64,000 nt of DNA, from assembly GCA_964483585.1 (NCBI GenBank), contig CAZABH010000010.1:20812-84811 (forward strand), given 5' to 3'. The stretch comes from SZUA-430 sp964483585 (GTDB lineage: Bacteria; Pseudomonadota; Alphaproteobacteria; Micropepsales; Micropepsaceae). The translations under genes and the position numbers were made by a program. How positions within the stretch are numbered: position 1 is the first letter of the stretch; each line of letters starts with the position of its first letter. Positions 50,743-59,227 of the stretch are shown piece by piece. Below the pieces are notes generated by a model. The model did not search any database, was not told the DNA's origin, and saw nothing but the letters and a program-made list of their open reading frames with translations.

Positions 50743-51353
50743 TGCTCTCCTACGCCATTGCGTCGATCATGGCTGCTGCTCGTCTGTTTCTTCGGGACCC
50801 AAAGGCATGGGATGAACTCGACGTCTCGACAGATGGGTTCTTCCGCTCCTTCAGCGCTATCCTGCTGATCCTGCCGTTGAACATCATGTCGGACCTGTTT
50901 GCGCTGCGCCTTGCGCAAGACCGGCCCGGCTTGCGTGACGGCATGCGGGGTGCTGATGGCTATGGTGTTGGCGACATGGCTTTTTCCACGCTGGCGCTTG
51001 GTTTGGAGTGGGTCCTCTTTCCGGTGCTGGCTTTCCTTCTGCTTCGGCTGCTGGGTTTGACCGGCAGTTTCGTGCGCTACGTGGTTGCCCATAACTGGGG
51101 GCGTGTTGTCATCGAGTTGTTCAGTCTGCCTGCAATCGTGCTGTTTGCGTCTGGGCTTGTGTCGGCATCGGTGGCGCTTGATCTGTTGCTGGTCGCGCTC
51201 GGGTTCTCGCTATACTACCGGATGCAGATCGCGCGGTCTGCGCTGGAGATTGGTTGGGTTCTGGCGCTTGGTATCGCGCTGCTCGAGATCCTGTTCATGA
51301 TCATGTTTGCCCTTGGTGTTTCACAGGTCTCTTCCCTCTGGCTCAGTGCGTGA
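50739..51353 (+). CDS. integral membrane protein, unknown function
   Basis: A 204-residue protein with about five hydrophobic helices (for example FSAILLILPLNIMSDLF, WVLFPVLAFLLLRLLGL, LEILFMIMFALGV). It may be related to Yip1-type small membrane proteins by layout, but I see no firm family match. The ATG overlaps the dapE stop (ATGATG). Its stop overlaps the potential GTG start of murI. Its conserved place between dapE and murI suggests envelope function. Confidence 0.7.
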   Translation: MMLSYAIASIMAAARLFLRDPKAWDELDVSTDGFFRSFSAILLILPLNIMSDLFALRLAQDRPGLRDGMRGADGYGVGDMAFSTLALGLEWVLFPVLAFLLLRLLGLTGSFVRYVVAHNWGRVVIELFSLPAIVLFASGLVSASVALDLLLVALGFSLYYRMQIARSALEIGWVLALGIALLEILFMIMFALGVSQVSSLWLSA

Positions 51354-51358
51354 TCGAT

Positions 51359-52165
51359 ATGTCGGGACCCATTGCGATCTTTGATTCCGGTGTTGGTGGC
51401 TTGACAGTGGCGGCTGCGATCGCGCGCGCGGTTCCGGGTGAGAATTTTGTGTATCTTGGCGATACCGCGAGGCTGCCCTATGGCACCAAGAGCCCCGAGA
51501 CCGTGACGAGGTACGCTGTGCAGGCGACGCGGGCGCTCATGCGGTTTAGTCCCAAGATGATCGTGGTTGCCTGCAATACCGCATCTGCGGTTGCACTTCC
51601 GGTTCTGGCTGCAGCTTATGCACCGCTGCCGGTTGTCGGCGTCGTCGAGCCGGGTGCGCGCGCGGCTGTTGAGGCGAGCCGGCTGGGGCGCATCGCTGTC
51701 ATCGCGACCGAAGGCACGGTGCGGGGCGGCGCCTATGTGCGGGCGATCCATGCTCTGGACGCGCAGGCGCGCGTCGTGCAGCGGGCTTGTCCCCTGTTCG
51801 TGGCGCTGGCCGAAGAAGGGTGGACCCACGGGGCCGTGCCGGAACTTGCCGCTCGCAAGTATCTTGGCGACATCTTCGAGAGCGACACGCCGCCGGATAC
51901 GCTGGTGCTGGGCTGCACGCATTTCCCGGTTCTCGTCGACCCGATCCGCAAGGCTGTGGGTCCTGCTGTCGCGCTTGTCGACAGTGCGGAGACCGTGGCG
52001 CGTGAGATTGCTTCGATCATCAGGGCTTCCGGCGGCAGCGGGCTTGGTGCGCCACACCGGTTTCTCAGTACCGATGCGCCCGAGCGATTTGCGCGGGTGG
52101 GTTCGCTGTTCTTCGGTGCGGATATCGATCCGGCTCAGGTGGAGCTGGTGGACCTGGCGGCGTAG
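51359..52165 (+). CDS. murI: glutamate racemase
   Basis: A 268-residue racemase making D-glutamate for peptidoglycan. The family motifs are AIFDSGVGGLTVAAAI, YLGDTARLPYG, VVACNTASAVALPVL with the first catalytic Cys, and TLVLGCTHFPVL with the second. I give ATG 51359 (MSGPIAIFDSG); a GTG at 51350 overlapping the upstream stop is an alternative and would allow coupling. The 3' end overlaps the converging truA by 31 bp. Confidence 0.93.
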   Translation: MSGPIAIFDSGVGGLTVAAAIARAVPGENFVYLGDTARLPYGTKSPETVTRYAVQATRALMRFSPKMIVVACNTASAVALPVLAAAYAPLPVVGVVEPGARAAVEASRLGRIAVIATEGTVRGGAYVRAIHALDAQARVVQRACPLFVALAEEGWTHGAVPELAARKYLGDIFESDTPPDTLVLGCTHFPVLVDPIRKAVGPAVALVDSAETVAREIASIIRASGGSGLGAPHRFLSTDAPERFARVGSLFFGADIDPAQVELVDLAA

Positions 52166-52896
52166 TCGACGCGTGTGAGGTAGAGGCCGTCCGGCGGCGC
52201 GACGGGGCCGCAGGCCTTGCGGTCGCGCGCCTCGAGCGCCTGGCGGAGGTCGGTGGGTTGCCATTTTCCAGTGCCGACAAGTTTCAGCGAACCTACCATC
52301 GAGCGTACCTGATGATGCAGGAATGAGCGGGCTGAGGCCCGGACTTCTATGCTGTCACCATTTCTTGAGACGTGGAAGACATCCAGCGTCTTCATTGGCG
52401 ACTTGGCCTGACATTCCGCGGCGCGGAAGGTCGTGAAATCGTGGTGGCCAATCAGATGCTGGGCTGCTTCATGCATGGCGTCTGCATCGAGGTCGGCGGC
52501 CACCTGCCAGGCCAGCCCCGCGTCGAAGGTCAGAGGGCTGCGACGGTTGACGATGCGATAGATGTAGTGACGGGCTGTCGCGTCGAAGCGGGCGTGGAAT
52601 GTATCGCTTGCGGGTTCTGCTGAAAGGATCGCGACGGGGTGCGGGCGCAGATGAGCGTTCAATGCTTCCTGCATGCGGAAGGGATCGAAAGGCTTCGAGA
52701 TGTCGGCATGTGCAACCTGTCCGGTGGCATGGACACCGGCGTCGGTACGGCCCGCTGCGGAGACGGTTACCTCTTCGGTGGTGAGTTTCAGGATGGCCTG
52801 TTCAAGCGCTGACTGCACGGACGGGCCGTTGTCCTGACGCTGCCAGCCGATGAAGGGCCTGCCGTCGTACTCGATCGTGAGTTTCCAGCGCGGCAC
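52135..52896 (-). CDS. truA: tRNA pseudouridine(38-40) synthase TruA
   Basis: A 253-residue pseudouridine synthase. The catalytic Asp lies in SAAGRTDAGVHATGQV, with the N-terminal YDGRPFIGWQRQD and the later FDATARHYIYRIVNRRSP and SFLHHQVRSMVGSL motifs. The start is GTG 52896, 2 bp after the fmt stop. The last 31 bp are antisense to the end of murI. Confidence 0.95.
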   Translation of the reverse strand: MPRWKLTIEYDGRPFIGWQRQDNGPSVQSALEQAILKLTTEEVTVSAAGRTDAGVHATGQVAHADISKPFDPFRMQEALNAHLRPHPVAILSAEPASDTFHARFDATARHYIYRIVNRRSPLTFDAGLAWQVAADLDADAMHEAAQHLIGHHDFTTFRAAECQAKSPMKTLDVFHVSRNGDSIEVRASARSFLHHQVRSMVGSLKLVGTGKWQPTDLRQALEARDRKACGPVAPPDGLYLTRVDYAARSTSST

Positions 52897-52898
52897 GC

Positions 52899-53813
52899 CT
52901 AGGTGAGCCTTGTGCCGGAGGCGATGGGATAGCCGCGCGTGAATTCATCGACTGACTGGACGCCGCGGCCGGCGCGCTGGAGTTCGAGGATGTCGAGGGC
53001 GCTCTCGCCACAGGCGATGCGCAGCTTGCCTGCCAGGATGGTGCCTGGCGTGCCTTGGCCTTTGGCAAGGGAGGCCCTGAGCAGGCGGATGCGGGTTTCG
53101 CCGTGCATGGTCCAGGCGCCGGGGGCCGGGTTGAGGGCGTGAATGAAGCGGATGAGCTCGGTTGCCGGCCTTGTCCAGTCGATGCGTGTCTCGTTGGGGA
53201 GGATCTTCCTTGCGTAGGTCACGCCGTCGGCTGGCTGTGTGGTCAGCGTGGCTGTTCCTGCCGCGAGTGCCGTCATCGCATCCACCATGAGCGTCGCGCC
53301 GTGCAGCGAGAGGCGGTCCTGAAGTGCGCCGGTGGTCGTGGTGTCGTCGATGGGTGTGCGCCAGGTCGACAGTACGGGGCCTGTGTCGAGGCCTTCATCC
53401 ATTTTCATCACCATGACGCCGGTCTCGGTGTCGCCGGCCATGATGGCGCGGTGGATGGGGGCAGCACCACGCCAGCGCGGCAGGAGCGAGGCGTGAAGGT
53501 TGAAGCATCCGAGCCGTGGCGCCTCGAGGATCGCCTTGGGCAAGAGGAGGCCGTAGGCGACGACGATGGCGGCGTCGAGGTTGAGCCCGGCGAAGGCCTG
53601 CTGGTCGGCTGCGGCCTTCAATGTGAGCGGGGTGCGAACTTCAATGCCGTGTTTCAGGGCGGCTTCATGGACGGGCGTGTTCTGGAGCTTGTGTCCGCGG
53701 CCGGCGGGCCGAGGTGGCTGCGCGTAGACGCAAGCCAGGTCGTGGCCGGCGGCGATGAGAGCCTCGAGGACGGGAACCGCGAAGACTGGTGTTCCGAGAA
53801 AGGCGAGGCGCAC
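52899..53813 (-). CDS. fmt: methionyl-tRNA formyltransferase
   Basis: A 304-residue enzyme that formylates initiator Met-tRNA. The N-terminus LAFLGTPVFAVPVLEALI, the folate-binding FNLHASLLPRWRGAAPIHRA, and GVMVMKMDEGLDTGPVL are family sequences, followed by the C-terminal tRNA-binding barrel. I chose GTG 53813 (MRLAFLGTP); the long open frame up to 54092 is antisense shadow of def. def lies 17 bp upstream on the same strand: the usual def-fmt pair, followed here by truA. Confidence 0.95.
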   Translation of the reverse strand: MRLAFLGTPVFAVPVLEALIAAGHDLACVYAQPPRPAGRGHKLQNTPVHEAALKHGIEVRTPLTLKAAADQQAFAGLNLDAAIVVAYGLLLPKAILEAPRLGCFNLHASLLPRWRGAAPIHRAIMAGDTETGVMVMKMDEGLDTGPVLSTWRTPIDDTTTTGALQDRLSLHGATLMVDAMTALAAGTATLTTQPADGVTYARKILPNETRIDWTRPATELIRFIHALNPAPGAWTMHGETRIRLLRASLAKGQGTPGTILAGKLRIACGESALDILELQRAGRGVQSVDEFTRGYPIASGTRLT

Positions 53814-53830
53814 GGGCCCTGGTCCCGCCG

Positions 53831-54406
53831 CTATTCGGCGGGCTCGCGGACTTGGCCGCGACGGGACTTCGCCAACTTCTTCAGCATCATGTTGCGCTTG
53901 AGGCTGGAGAGGTGGTCGATGAAGAGGATCCCCTCGAGGTGGTCCATCTCGTGCTGGATGCAGACGGCGAGCATGCCGTCGCAGTCGATCTCCTGCGGCT
54001 TGCCGTGATAGTCGAGGAACTTGACCTTCACGCGGGCGGGGCGCTCGACGTCCTCGTAGAGGTCGGGAACCGAGAGGCAGCCTTCCTGGCACTCGACCAT
54101 CTCTTCGGAGGACCAGGTAATCTCTGGGTTCACGAAGTACATGGGCTTGCGGGCCGCGAGGATCTGTTCCTTCGTGGGTTCCTCGATGTCTTCGCCGGCC
54201 TCGTTGGTCGGCCTGCCGACGTCGATGACGATGATGCGCTTGGGGACGCCGATCTGGATGGCGGCAAGGCCGATGCCGGGGGCGTCGTACATGGTCTCGA
54301 GCATGTCATCCATGAGCGTGCGCAGGTCGTCGGTGACCTGGGCCACGGGCTGGGAGACCTGCTTGAGGCGCGGGTCGGGCGCGATGAGGATGGGTCTGAG
54401 CGTCAT
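53831..54406 (-). CDS. def: peptide deformylase
   Basis: A 191-residue metal-dependent deformylase. Motif 1 is DAPGIGLAAIQIG, motif 2 is CQEGCLSVP with the metal Cys, and motif 3 is CIQHEMDHLEGILF with the HExxH His pair. Length is normal. It is first of the def-fmt-truA run and divergent in position from nothing: its upstream neighbour namZ is on the same strand, ending 91 bp away. Confidence 0.95.
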   Translation of the reverse strand: MTLRPILIAPDPRLKQVSQPVAQVTDDLRTLMDDMLETMYDAPGIGLAAIQIGVPKRIIVIDVGRPTNEAGEDIEEPTKEQILAARKPMYFVNPEITWSSEEMVECQEGCLSVPDLYEDVERPARVKVKFLDYHGKPQEIDCDGMLAVCIQHEMDHLEGILFIDHLSSLKRNMMLKKLAKSRRGQVREPAE

Positions 54407-54496
54407 GGAAATTCAGGTAAGGTACGAGGCTTGCGGCGTCAAGGCGACGAAGGCGCCGTTTGTGGCTGTTAACCGCGGGCGTGCCGCGGCGGGTGC

Positions 54497-55699
54497 TCAA
54501 TACAGCAGGAATGGAAGGCGTTCGCTGGCCCAGGCGGCCTCGTCGGGGTTTGTGATGGCGTCAAGGTCCGCGGGCGTTGCAGCCTTGTCGTCGACCCATT
54601 GGCGCAGGAGCGGGCTTGCGTTGATCACGTCGATGGCGAGCTTGCCGATCTCGTATTCATAAGGGAAGTCGCGCCAGAGCGGGTAGGCGGGGCCCAGGTT
54701 GCGGATGGCCTTGAAGGCGAGTGCCTGAAGGCGCCATGGCTTGAAGGCCGTGTGGTTGTAGGCGTGGTTCTCGGTGTGGATCTGAACGCCGTTGCAGAGT
54801 TTGCCGACGTGCTTGTGGAAGGTCGGCTCGAACCAGCAGTCGCGCAGGAGGCAGCCTTCGAGCCAGTGCGGGGCGAGGCGGTGCATCTCGGCGATGATGG
54901 CGCGGGCGTCGATGTCCGGGGCGCCAAAGAGCTCGAGCGGGCGCGTGGTGCCGCGGCCTTCGGAAAGGGTCGTGCCTTCCAGCATCACGGTGCCGGCATA
55001 GGCGCGGGCCATCCAGAGGTTGGGGGCGTTGGGGCTGGGGTTCACCCAGATGCGATCTGCGATGGGCCAGCCATAGCCTGGGCCTTCGTCGGGCTGCCAG
55101 CCTTCCATGGCGATCACGCGGTAGTCGACGTTGAGCTTGAGGTGCTTGATGAACCAGCTGCCCAGCTCGCCCAGTGTCAGTCCGTGGCGCATGGGCATGG
55201 GGCCTGCGCCGACGAAGCTTTCCCAGCCCTCGCGCAGGGTCAGGCCCTCGATCGGGCGGCCCACGGGGTTTGGCCGGTCGAGCACCCAGACCGCCTTGCC
55301 GTGGCGGGCGGCCTCTTCCAGCATGTAGCGCAGCGTCGTGATGAAGGTGTAGATGCGGCAGCCCAGGTCCTGCAGGTCGATGAGGACGGTGTCGAAGGTC
55401 TCCATCATTCGCGGCGTGGGCCTGCGCACTTCGCCATAGAGGCTGAAGACAGGGATGCCCGAGAGGGGGTCGGTAAAGTCCGAGGACTCCACCATGTTGT
55501 CCTGCTTGTCGCCGCGCAGGCCGTGCTGGGGGCCGAAGGCGGCCGTCAGCTTCATGTCCCCACATTGCTGCAGGGCGTCGAGGCTGTGGGTCAGGTTGCG
55601 CGTGACGGAGGCAGGGTGCGCCAGCAGTGCCACGCGGCGGCCTGCAAGAGGTGCCCTGAGGGTGCGGTCTTCAAGCAGACGGTCGATGCCGAACTTCAT
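54497..55699 (-). CDS. exo-beta-N-acetylmuramidase NamZ-like (DUF1343)
   Basis: A 400-residue DUF1343 protein. Characterised members (NamZ) release N-acetylmuramic acid from the non-reducing end of peptidoglycan fragments. The N-terminus GIDRLLEDRTLRAPLAGRRV, the AAFGPQHGLRGDKQDN segment, and the LIDLQDLGCRIYTFI, WVLDRPNPVGRPIEGL and LPMRHGLTLGELG-like (PMPMRHGLTLGELG) regions are typical. It has no signal peptide, so it would act in the cytoplasm on recycled fragments. The start is ATG 55699, 14 bp after the DOMON-like gene. Confidence 0.88.
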   Translation of the reverse strand: MKFGIDRLLEDRTLRAPLAGRRVALLAHPASVTRNLTHSLDALQQCGDMKLTAAFGPQHGLRGDKQDNMVESSDFTDPLSGIPVFSLYGEVRRPTPRMMETFDTVLIDLQDLGCRIYTFITTLRYMLEEAARHGKAVWVLDRPNPVGRPIEGLTLREGWESFVGAGPMPMRHGLTLGELGSWFIKHLKLNVDYRVIAMEGWQPDEGPGYGWPIADRIWVNPSPNAPNLWMARAYAGTVMLEGTTLSEGRGTTRPLELFGAPDIDARAIIAEMHRLAPHWLEGCLLRDCWFEPTFHKHVGKLCNGVQIHTENHAYNHTAFKPWRLQALAFKAIRNLGPAYPLWRDFPYEYEIGKLAIDVINASPLLRQWVDDKAATPADLDAITNPDEAAWASERLPFLLY

Positions 55700-55713
55700 G
55701 GGGATGTTCCGGG

Positions 55714-56247
55714 TCAGGGGGCAGGCAGTGCCAGGACGAAGCCGTCTGGGTGGTGAAACTCTGGCCGCTCGGCGGGGTGGTGCAGGGACCAGAAGGATTT
55801 TACGCCGGACATCTCCTCGACCACCGTGGTCACGGCGAGGCGCCATGGTTCGGTGGCGGGAAGATGTGGGGACGCTTTGGCTTGGAGTTCGATGTGATCC
55901 TTGCCGCGGGCAAGTGTGATCGTGGGTGGGTGGGGCTGGTCGAGATTGGCCATGCCCTCGCGAAAGCCCGTGAAGCGATAGGCGGCCCAGCGGGTCGACG
56001 GGGCGAGATTGAACTCGCGGTAGGCGGGGCTCGTACCCGGGGCGATGAAGGCCTCGAAGCAGGTGTGGTGCCAGAGGTTGTCCTGGCGCGCTGGGCCGTC
56101 GGGCCCGGGCAGGCGCAGGCGGTCGATGTCTCCCTCAAGCCTGTAGCTCAGGTGCAGGATGCCTGCGGGCGTGCGCGTGGCCTCGACCGTGAGGCTTTTC
56201 ACGATGGTCGAGGGCGTGGACGGATGAGGCTTGAGGCTGTGCGGCAT
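55714..56247 (-). CDS. DOMON-like domain protein
   Basis: A 177-residue protein matching the DOMON-like proteins found beside DUF1343 genes in alphaproteobacteria. It is a beta-rich single domain: LHLSYRLEGDIDRLRLP, RQDNLWHHTCFEAFIAP and REFNLAPSTRWAAYRF are the recognisable segments. DOMON-like folds often bind sugars or heme; a ligand here is unknown. I chose ATG 56247 (MPHSLKPHPS); the frame extends upstream through the tRNA, which is an artefact. It is co-directional with the NamZ gene and 14 bp upstream. Confidence 0.78.
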   Translation of the reverse strand: MPHSLKPHPSTPSTIVKSLTVEATRTPAGILHLSYRLEGDIDRLRLPGPDGPARQDNLWHHTCFEAFIAPGTSPAYREFNLAPSTRWAAYRFTGFREGMANLDQPHPPTITLARGKDHIELQAKASPHLPATEPWRLAVTTVVEEMSGVKSFWSLHHPAERPEFHHPDGFVLALPAP

Positions 56248-56354
56248 GAGGCGCAGACTAGCACCGATTGGTTGCGAAAAAGAATGCGGGATTGACCCAC
56301 ATCCCGGCTTTCGCGGGCGCGGCTTTCGTCGTATGACACTGGCTCGTGGCACTG

Positions 56355-56431
56355 GCATCCGTAGCTCAGCTGGATAGAGCACCAGACTTCGAATCTGGGG
56401 GTCGGAGGTTCGAATCCTTCCGGGTGCGCCA
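56355..56431 (+). tRNA. tRNA-Arg(TCG)
   Basis: GCATCCG pairs with CGGGTGC including a T-G wobble, the D arm is AGCTCAGCTGGATAGAGC, and the anticodon stem CCAGA/TCTGG holds loop CTTCGAA with anticodon TCG. T loop GTTCGAATC and encoded CCA (56429-56431) are present. It borders the poorly characterised 56432-60892 region. Confidence 0.96.
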
Positions 56432-56681
56432 TTTCCCCACATCACTGGTTTGTGACACGAGAGACACTTTCGTCGGATGTTTCGCAGTTTGCGCGCCGTG
56501 GGTGTTGGGGGGACCTCCTATGGTTGTGCGGGGATTGGAACAATAGTGGAACACTCACCCCTTTTGCAGGTGGCGGGGTGTCGCAGGGTGCGCTTTGGGG
56601 CCGGGACCCGGACTTGCAGCGGTGATCCATGAAGGCAAGACGTGGGTGGTCTGCCTGCGCAGACCATGACGGTGGAGGGAG
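56432..56681. other. non-coding stretch between tRNA-Arg(TCG) and the assembly gap
   Basis: About 250 bp with no credible gene. Open frames here are shadows of the tRNA or run into the N stretch. It carries a palindrome at 56647-56666. If a mobile element entered at the tRNA 3' end, a duplicate of the tRNA end would be expected further on; I do not see one in the window. Confidence 0.5.
56647..56666. repeat. palindromic repeat-like element beside the assembly gap
   Basis: TGGTCTGC (56647-56654) and GCAGACCA (56659-56666) form an 8-bp stem with a 4-nt loop. Together with the flanking CCACCCACGTCTTGCCTTC read on the minus strand, it resembles the dispersed CGTCATGGnn...nnCCATCCACGTCTT family common in alphaproteobacteria. 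A multicopy repeat here would explain why assembly broke 16 bp later. Confidence 0.45.
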
Positions 56682-56781
56682 NNNNNNNNNNNNNNNNNNN
56701 NNNNNNNNNNNNNNNNNNNNNNNNNNNNNNNNNNNNNNNNNNNNNNNNNNNNNNNNNNNNNNNNNNNNNNNNNNNNNNNNN
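56682..56781. other. assembly gap (100 N)
   Basis: Exactly 100 N, the conventional placeholder for a scaffold gap of unknown length. It truncates the 3' end of the gene at 56782-57414. True content and size are not known. Confidence 0.99.
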
Positions 56782-57414
56782 GTTCGACTTTTGACTGAGC
56801 TTCGGGTTGTCGCCCGTGGTTTTGGTGGCTTGCTTGGCGGTATTGCAGGCGTCGGGGGGCGTGGGTGTGATCCAGCCGAGGACGGCCATGCTGGGGCCTT
56901 CGCCATTGTCGTAAGAAAATGTCTCTCGCTCGCCGGGTTTCTGGTTGCAGCCACGCCGATAATCGCCGTGCGTTTTCGCAAGGATGCGCATGGCGCTGTC
57001 CGGGGGCAGCTTTGCCGTCTCGGTGGGGGCGTTGCGTGGCAAGCTTCCCTCGTCGCCGTAGATGAAGGGCGTGTACCAGAGTTCCTGATCGGTCGCGTTG
57101 ACAAGGATGGCCTCGTGCGGGCCCTCACGTTTGCCGACAGACCGGAGATCAATCGCCTTGGCGGCGCCCTGGATGGTTGCGGGTGGCTCGAGGCCCGTGA
57201 CGCGCATCATCATGGCCGGGATGCCCAGGAGATAGTCGTCGCCTGCCATGTAGTATTCGGCTGTGACCTCGAGTGTGCCCTCTTTCTGCTCCACCACGAC
57301 GATGTTGTCCTTTTCTGCCAAAAGCCATGCGCACCCGTTCAGAAGCGAGATGACAACGGCGAGCACTGCCCACGAGATGATCTTTTCGGTACGAGTCAGG
57401 TTTTCCGTTTGCAT
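56782..57414 (-). CDS. lipoprotein of unknown function, 3' end lost in the gap
   Basis: At least 211 residues; the C-terminus runs into the N stretch. It begins MQTENLTRTEKIISWAV, a hydrophobic segment ending ISLLNGCAW, which can be read as a lipobox with Cys28. The body shows a Gly/Asp pattern and DQELWYTPFIYGDEGSLP, no family recognised. Cys residues occur at RRGCNQ and DACNT. It is the last gene of a minus-strand run of six. Confidence 0.6.
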
Positions 57415-57449
57415 GCTTTGTTTCCCTGTGTATCGAATTGGTTCCGGTT

Positions 57450-58955
57450 TCAATCGCCAGCCACGATTGCTTCGATTTTCCATTCCTCGCGGTCGCGGCG
57501 AACAACGATGCGTGTGTCCAGAAGTGGCTTGGCGTCTTGCTTGCGCACATATCCAAGGCAGTGTCCCGGTGCAGCGACAGGCAGCCAGGCTGTTGAAAGC
57601 CAGTCGACGGCTTGCGTATCTCCTTCGGGAGGCGCCATACGCACGGGGGTGAAGGGCAGGGTTGCGATGTGCGGGGCTGACACATCCGGTCCTGCGCGAA
57701 GGACGGTTCCTGATGCCACCATGAAGATGTCGTCGGCGTCCAGCCTCGGTGGCCATGCGGAAAAGTACCACGGGTATGTGATCGTCTCTGGCGTGCTGTG
57801 GGGCGCGGCCGGCAGCATTGGTCCGGCGCCCACCGACAGCAGCTCATCGATCTTCATCCAGAAGCGCTCCCTGCCCTGAGGTGTCTGGAGTCGCCAATGC
57901 TCGATCAGTTCGGGCTTCCCGCCATTGCCGCCGAAGGTGACGAGGATGTCGTCGGTCAGAAGGGCCATGAAACCGTCGAAGTCGCGCGCCCGGGCAATCC
58001 GGCGAAGTCTTGTGTCGAACGCGCGGGCAGAGCCCTTCAGCTCGGCCGGGCGGGCGAGTTTGACATCCGGCGCCTTGGTGCACGGTGTCTCGTCACCTGT
58101 CAGCCAGAGGCGATGTTCGCGTATCGGTTTGCCGTCTGCGCGCGCATGTTCGAGTTCCATCGCCAGACCTGTCGGCAACGGCTTCACGTGCACGGCCTTG
58201 CTTGCCGTTGCCTCGAACATGGCCTGGGTGGGGTTCGTCAAGGGACGAAAGATCGTCAGTTTCTGACCGGTCGCGCCGTGATGCGTCACCGCGGCGAGGA
58301 CTGGCTCGTTCGGCGTCCCCGCGAGGACAATCGGAAAAATCCCGTCTGCCTTGCAGTTGTCATCTTCGTAGTCGCAGAACGTGCCTTGCGGAATGGCATA
58401 GTGAGCGATTTGTTTTCCATCCTTGTTCGCAATGATGGAGATGCGCGGCACGATGCGATCGGTGACAGGCAGGCCCTGCGCCTTTGCTTCCTGGCGAATA
58501 CGAACGGCCGACAGGGGAGATGTCGAGCGGGGATCGAAGTCTGGCCCCTCGTACCTGTAGGCATAGGGCGCGTTGGGGAAGGGAATGGCCTGGCCCACCA
58601 CGGGAAGTTCAGCACGGGCAAGCGTGGGGCAGATGAGTGCGCACACGGACAGCACGCTGCATAGCCACACCGAAATTCGGGCCGATGGGTTTGCCTGCGA
58701 ACCTGCTGTTTCCTCGCCTTGTGCCGGAACGAAGCCCTTGCCGATGATGCGGCTGCGGGCCTGCGCGTGCGCAGCGGCAAGACTTGGTCCGGTCGCGCTT
58801 GCGCTGGGGCCGTCCCAGACGATGTAGACGACGCGATTGTCGATGCCTTCGCGTGTCCCGATGACGCCCGACCTGGTTTCGCCCGTTGCCACGTCTGTGA
58901 AGGTCATCCGCTCGTAGGTGTCCGTCGATTGCGCGTTGTTTGCCTCACCTGACAC
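57450..58955 (-). CDS. membrane-anchored protein with C-terminal SH3-like segment, unknown function
   Basis: A 501-residue protein. About 92 N-terminal residues look cytoplasmic (TFTDVATGETRSGVIGTREG), then one hydrophobic segment (about 95-115, VWLCSVLSVCALICPTLARA) resembles a signal anchor, and the rest is exported. The last 90 residues (GTVLRAGPDVSAPHIATLPF and on) look like a bacterial SH3 domain, with a preceding DFDGFMALLTDDILVTFGG region of SnoaL/DUF4440 flavour. I chose GTG 58955, with GAGGA upstream. It overlaps the 71-residue gene by 11 bp. It could also be two fused proteins; I assign no function. Confidence 0.6.
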   Translation of the reverse strand: MSGEANNAQSTDTYERMTFTDVATGETRSGVIGTREGIDNRVVYIVWDGPSASATGPSLAAAHAQARSRIIGKGFVPAQGEETAGSQANPSARISVWLCSVLSVCALICPTLARAELPVVGQAIPFPNAPYAYRYEGPDFDPRSTSPLSAVRIRQEAKAQGLPVTDRIVPRISIIANKDGKQIAHYAIPQGTFCDYEDDNCKADGIFPIVLAGTPNEPVLAAVTHHGATGQKLTIFRPLTNPTQAMFEATASKAVHVKPLPTGLAMELEHARADGKPIREHRLWLTGDETPCTKAPDVKLARPAELKGSARAFDTRLRRIARARDFDGFMALLTDDILVTFGGNGGKPELIEHWRLQTPQGRERFWMKIDELLSVGAGPMLPAAPHSTPETITYPWYFSAWPPRLDADDIFMVASGTVLRAGPDVSAPHIATLPFTPVRMAPPEGDTQAVDWLSTAWLPVAAPGHCLGYVRKQDAKPLLDTRIVVRRDREEWKIEAIVAGD

Positions 58956-59160
58956 GGAGCGTATCCTCGTAGATTGCCTGCATTTCCTGACGGCGGATGA
59001 CTTTCTCGAGCCTTTCAAGGGCGTCTGTCCTGGCTTGAGGTTCGGTGTGCGCCTCGGCGACCTCTTTGCGGCACTTCTCGTAGATGGCTGCCCGCTCCTG
59101 CGCGTCAGGGGCACCTGCAGCCAGCAGAAGGTCGAAGACCATGCGGGTATAATCGGTCAT
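58945..59160 (-). CDS. small charged helical protein, unknown function
   Basis: A 71-residue protein starting MTDYTRMVFDLLLAAGAPD. It is predicted to be all helical and rich in Glu, Arg and Ala (ERLEKVIRRQEMQAIYEDTL). It has no signal peptide. Its 3' end overlaps the next gene by 11 bp in another frame, which suggests coupled translation and that the small protein works with it in the cytoplasm. The frame is open upstream to 59337, but ATG 59160 begins the consistent helical protein. Confidence 0.55.
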   Translation of the reverse strand: MTDYTRMVFDLLLAAGAPDAQERAAIYEKCRKEVAEAHTEPQARTDALERLEKVIRRQEMQAIYEDTLRVR

Positions 59161-59227
59161 CGCTACAAGTCCGTGTTCTGCGATAAAGATTCGCTCCCAG
59201 ATCGCACATGTCGCATACCGATCCGCA

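Noticed and set aside
54599..55756. 385-residue plus-strand frame across NamZ
   Set aside because: Antisense shadow of a well-supported DUF1343 gene.
56248..56445. Upstream extension of the DOMON-like gene
   Set aside because: Same tRNA artefact (GAPGRIRTSDPQIRSLVLYPAELR) from tRNA-Arg(TCG).
56518..57879. Frames spanning the N gap on both strands
   Set aside because: The gap length is a placeholder, so any frame read across it is meaningless.
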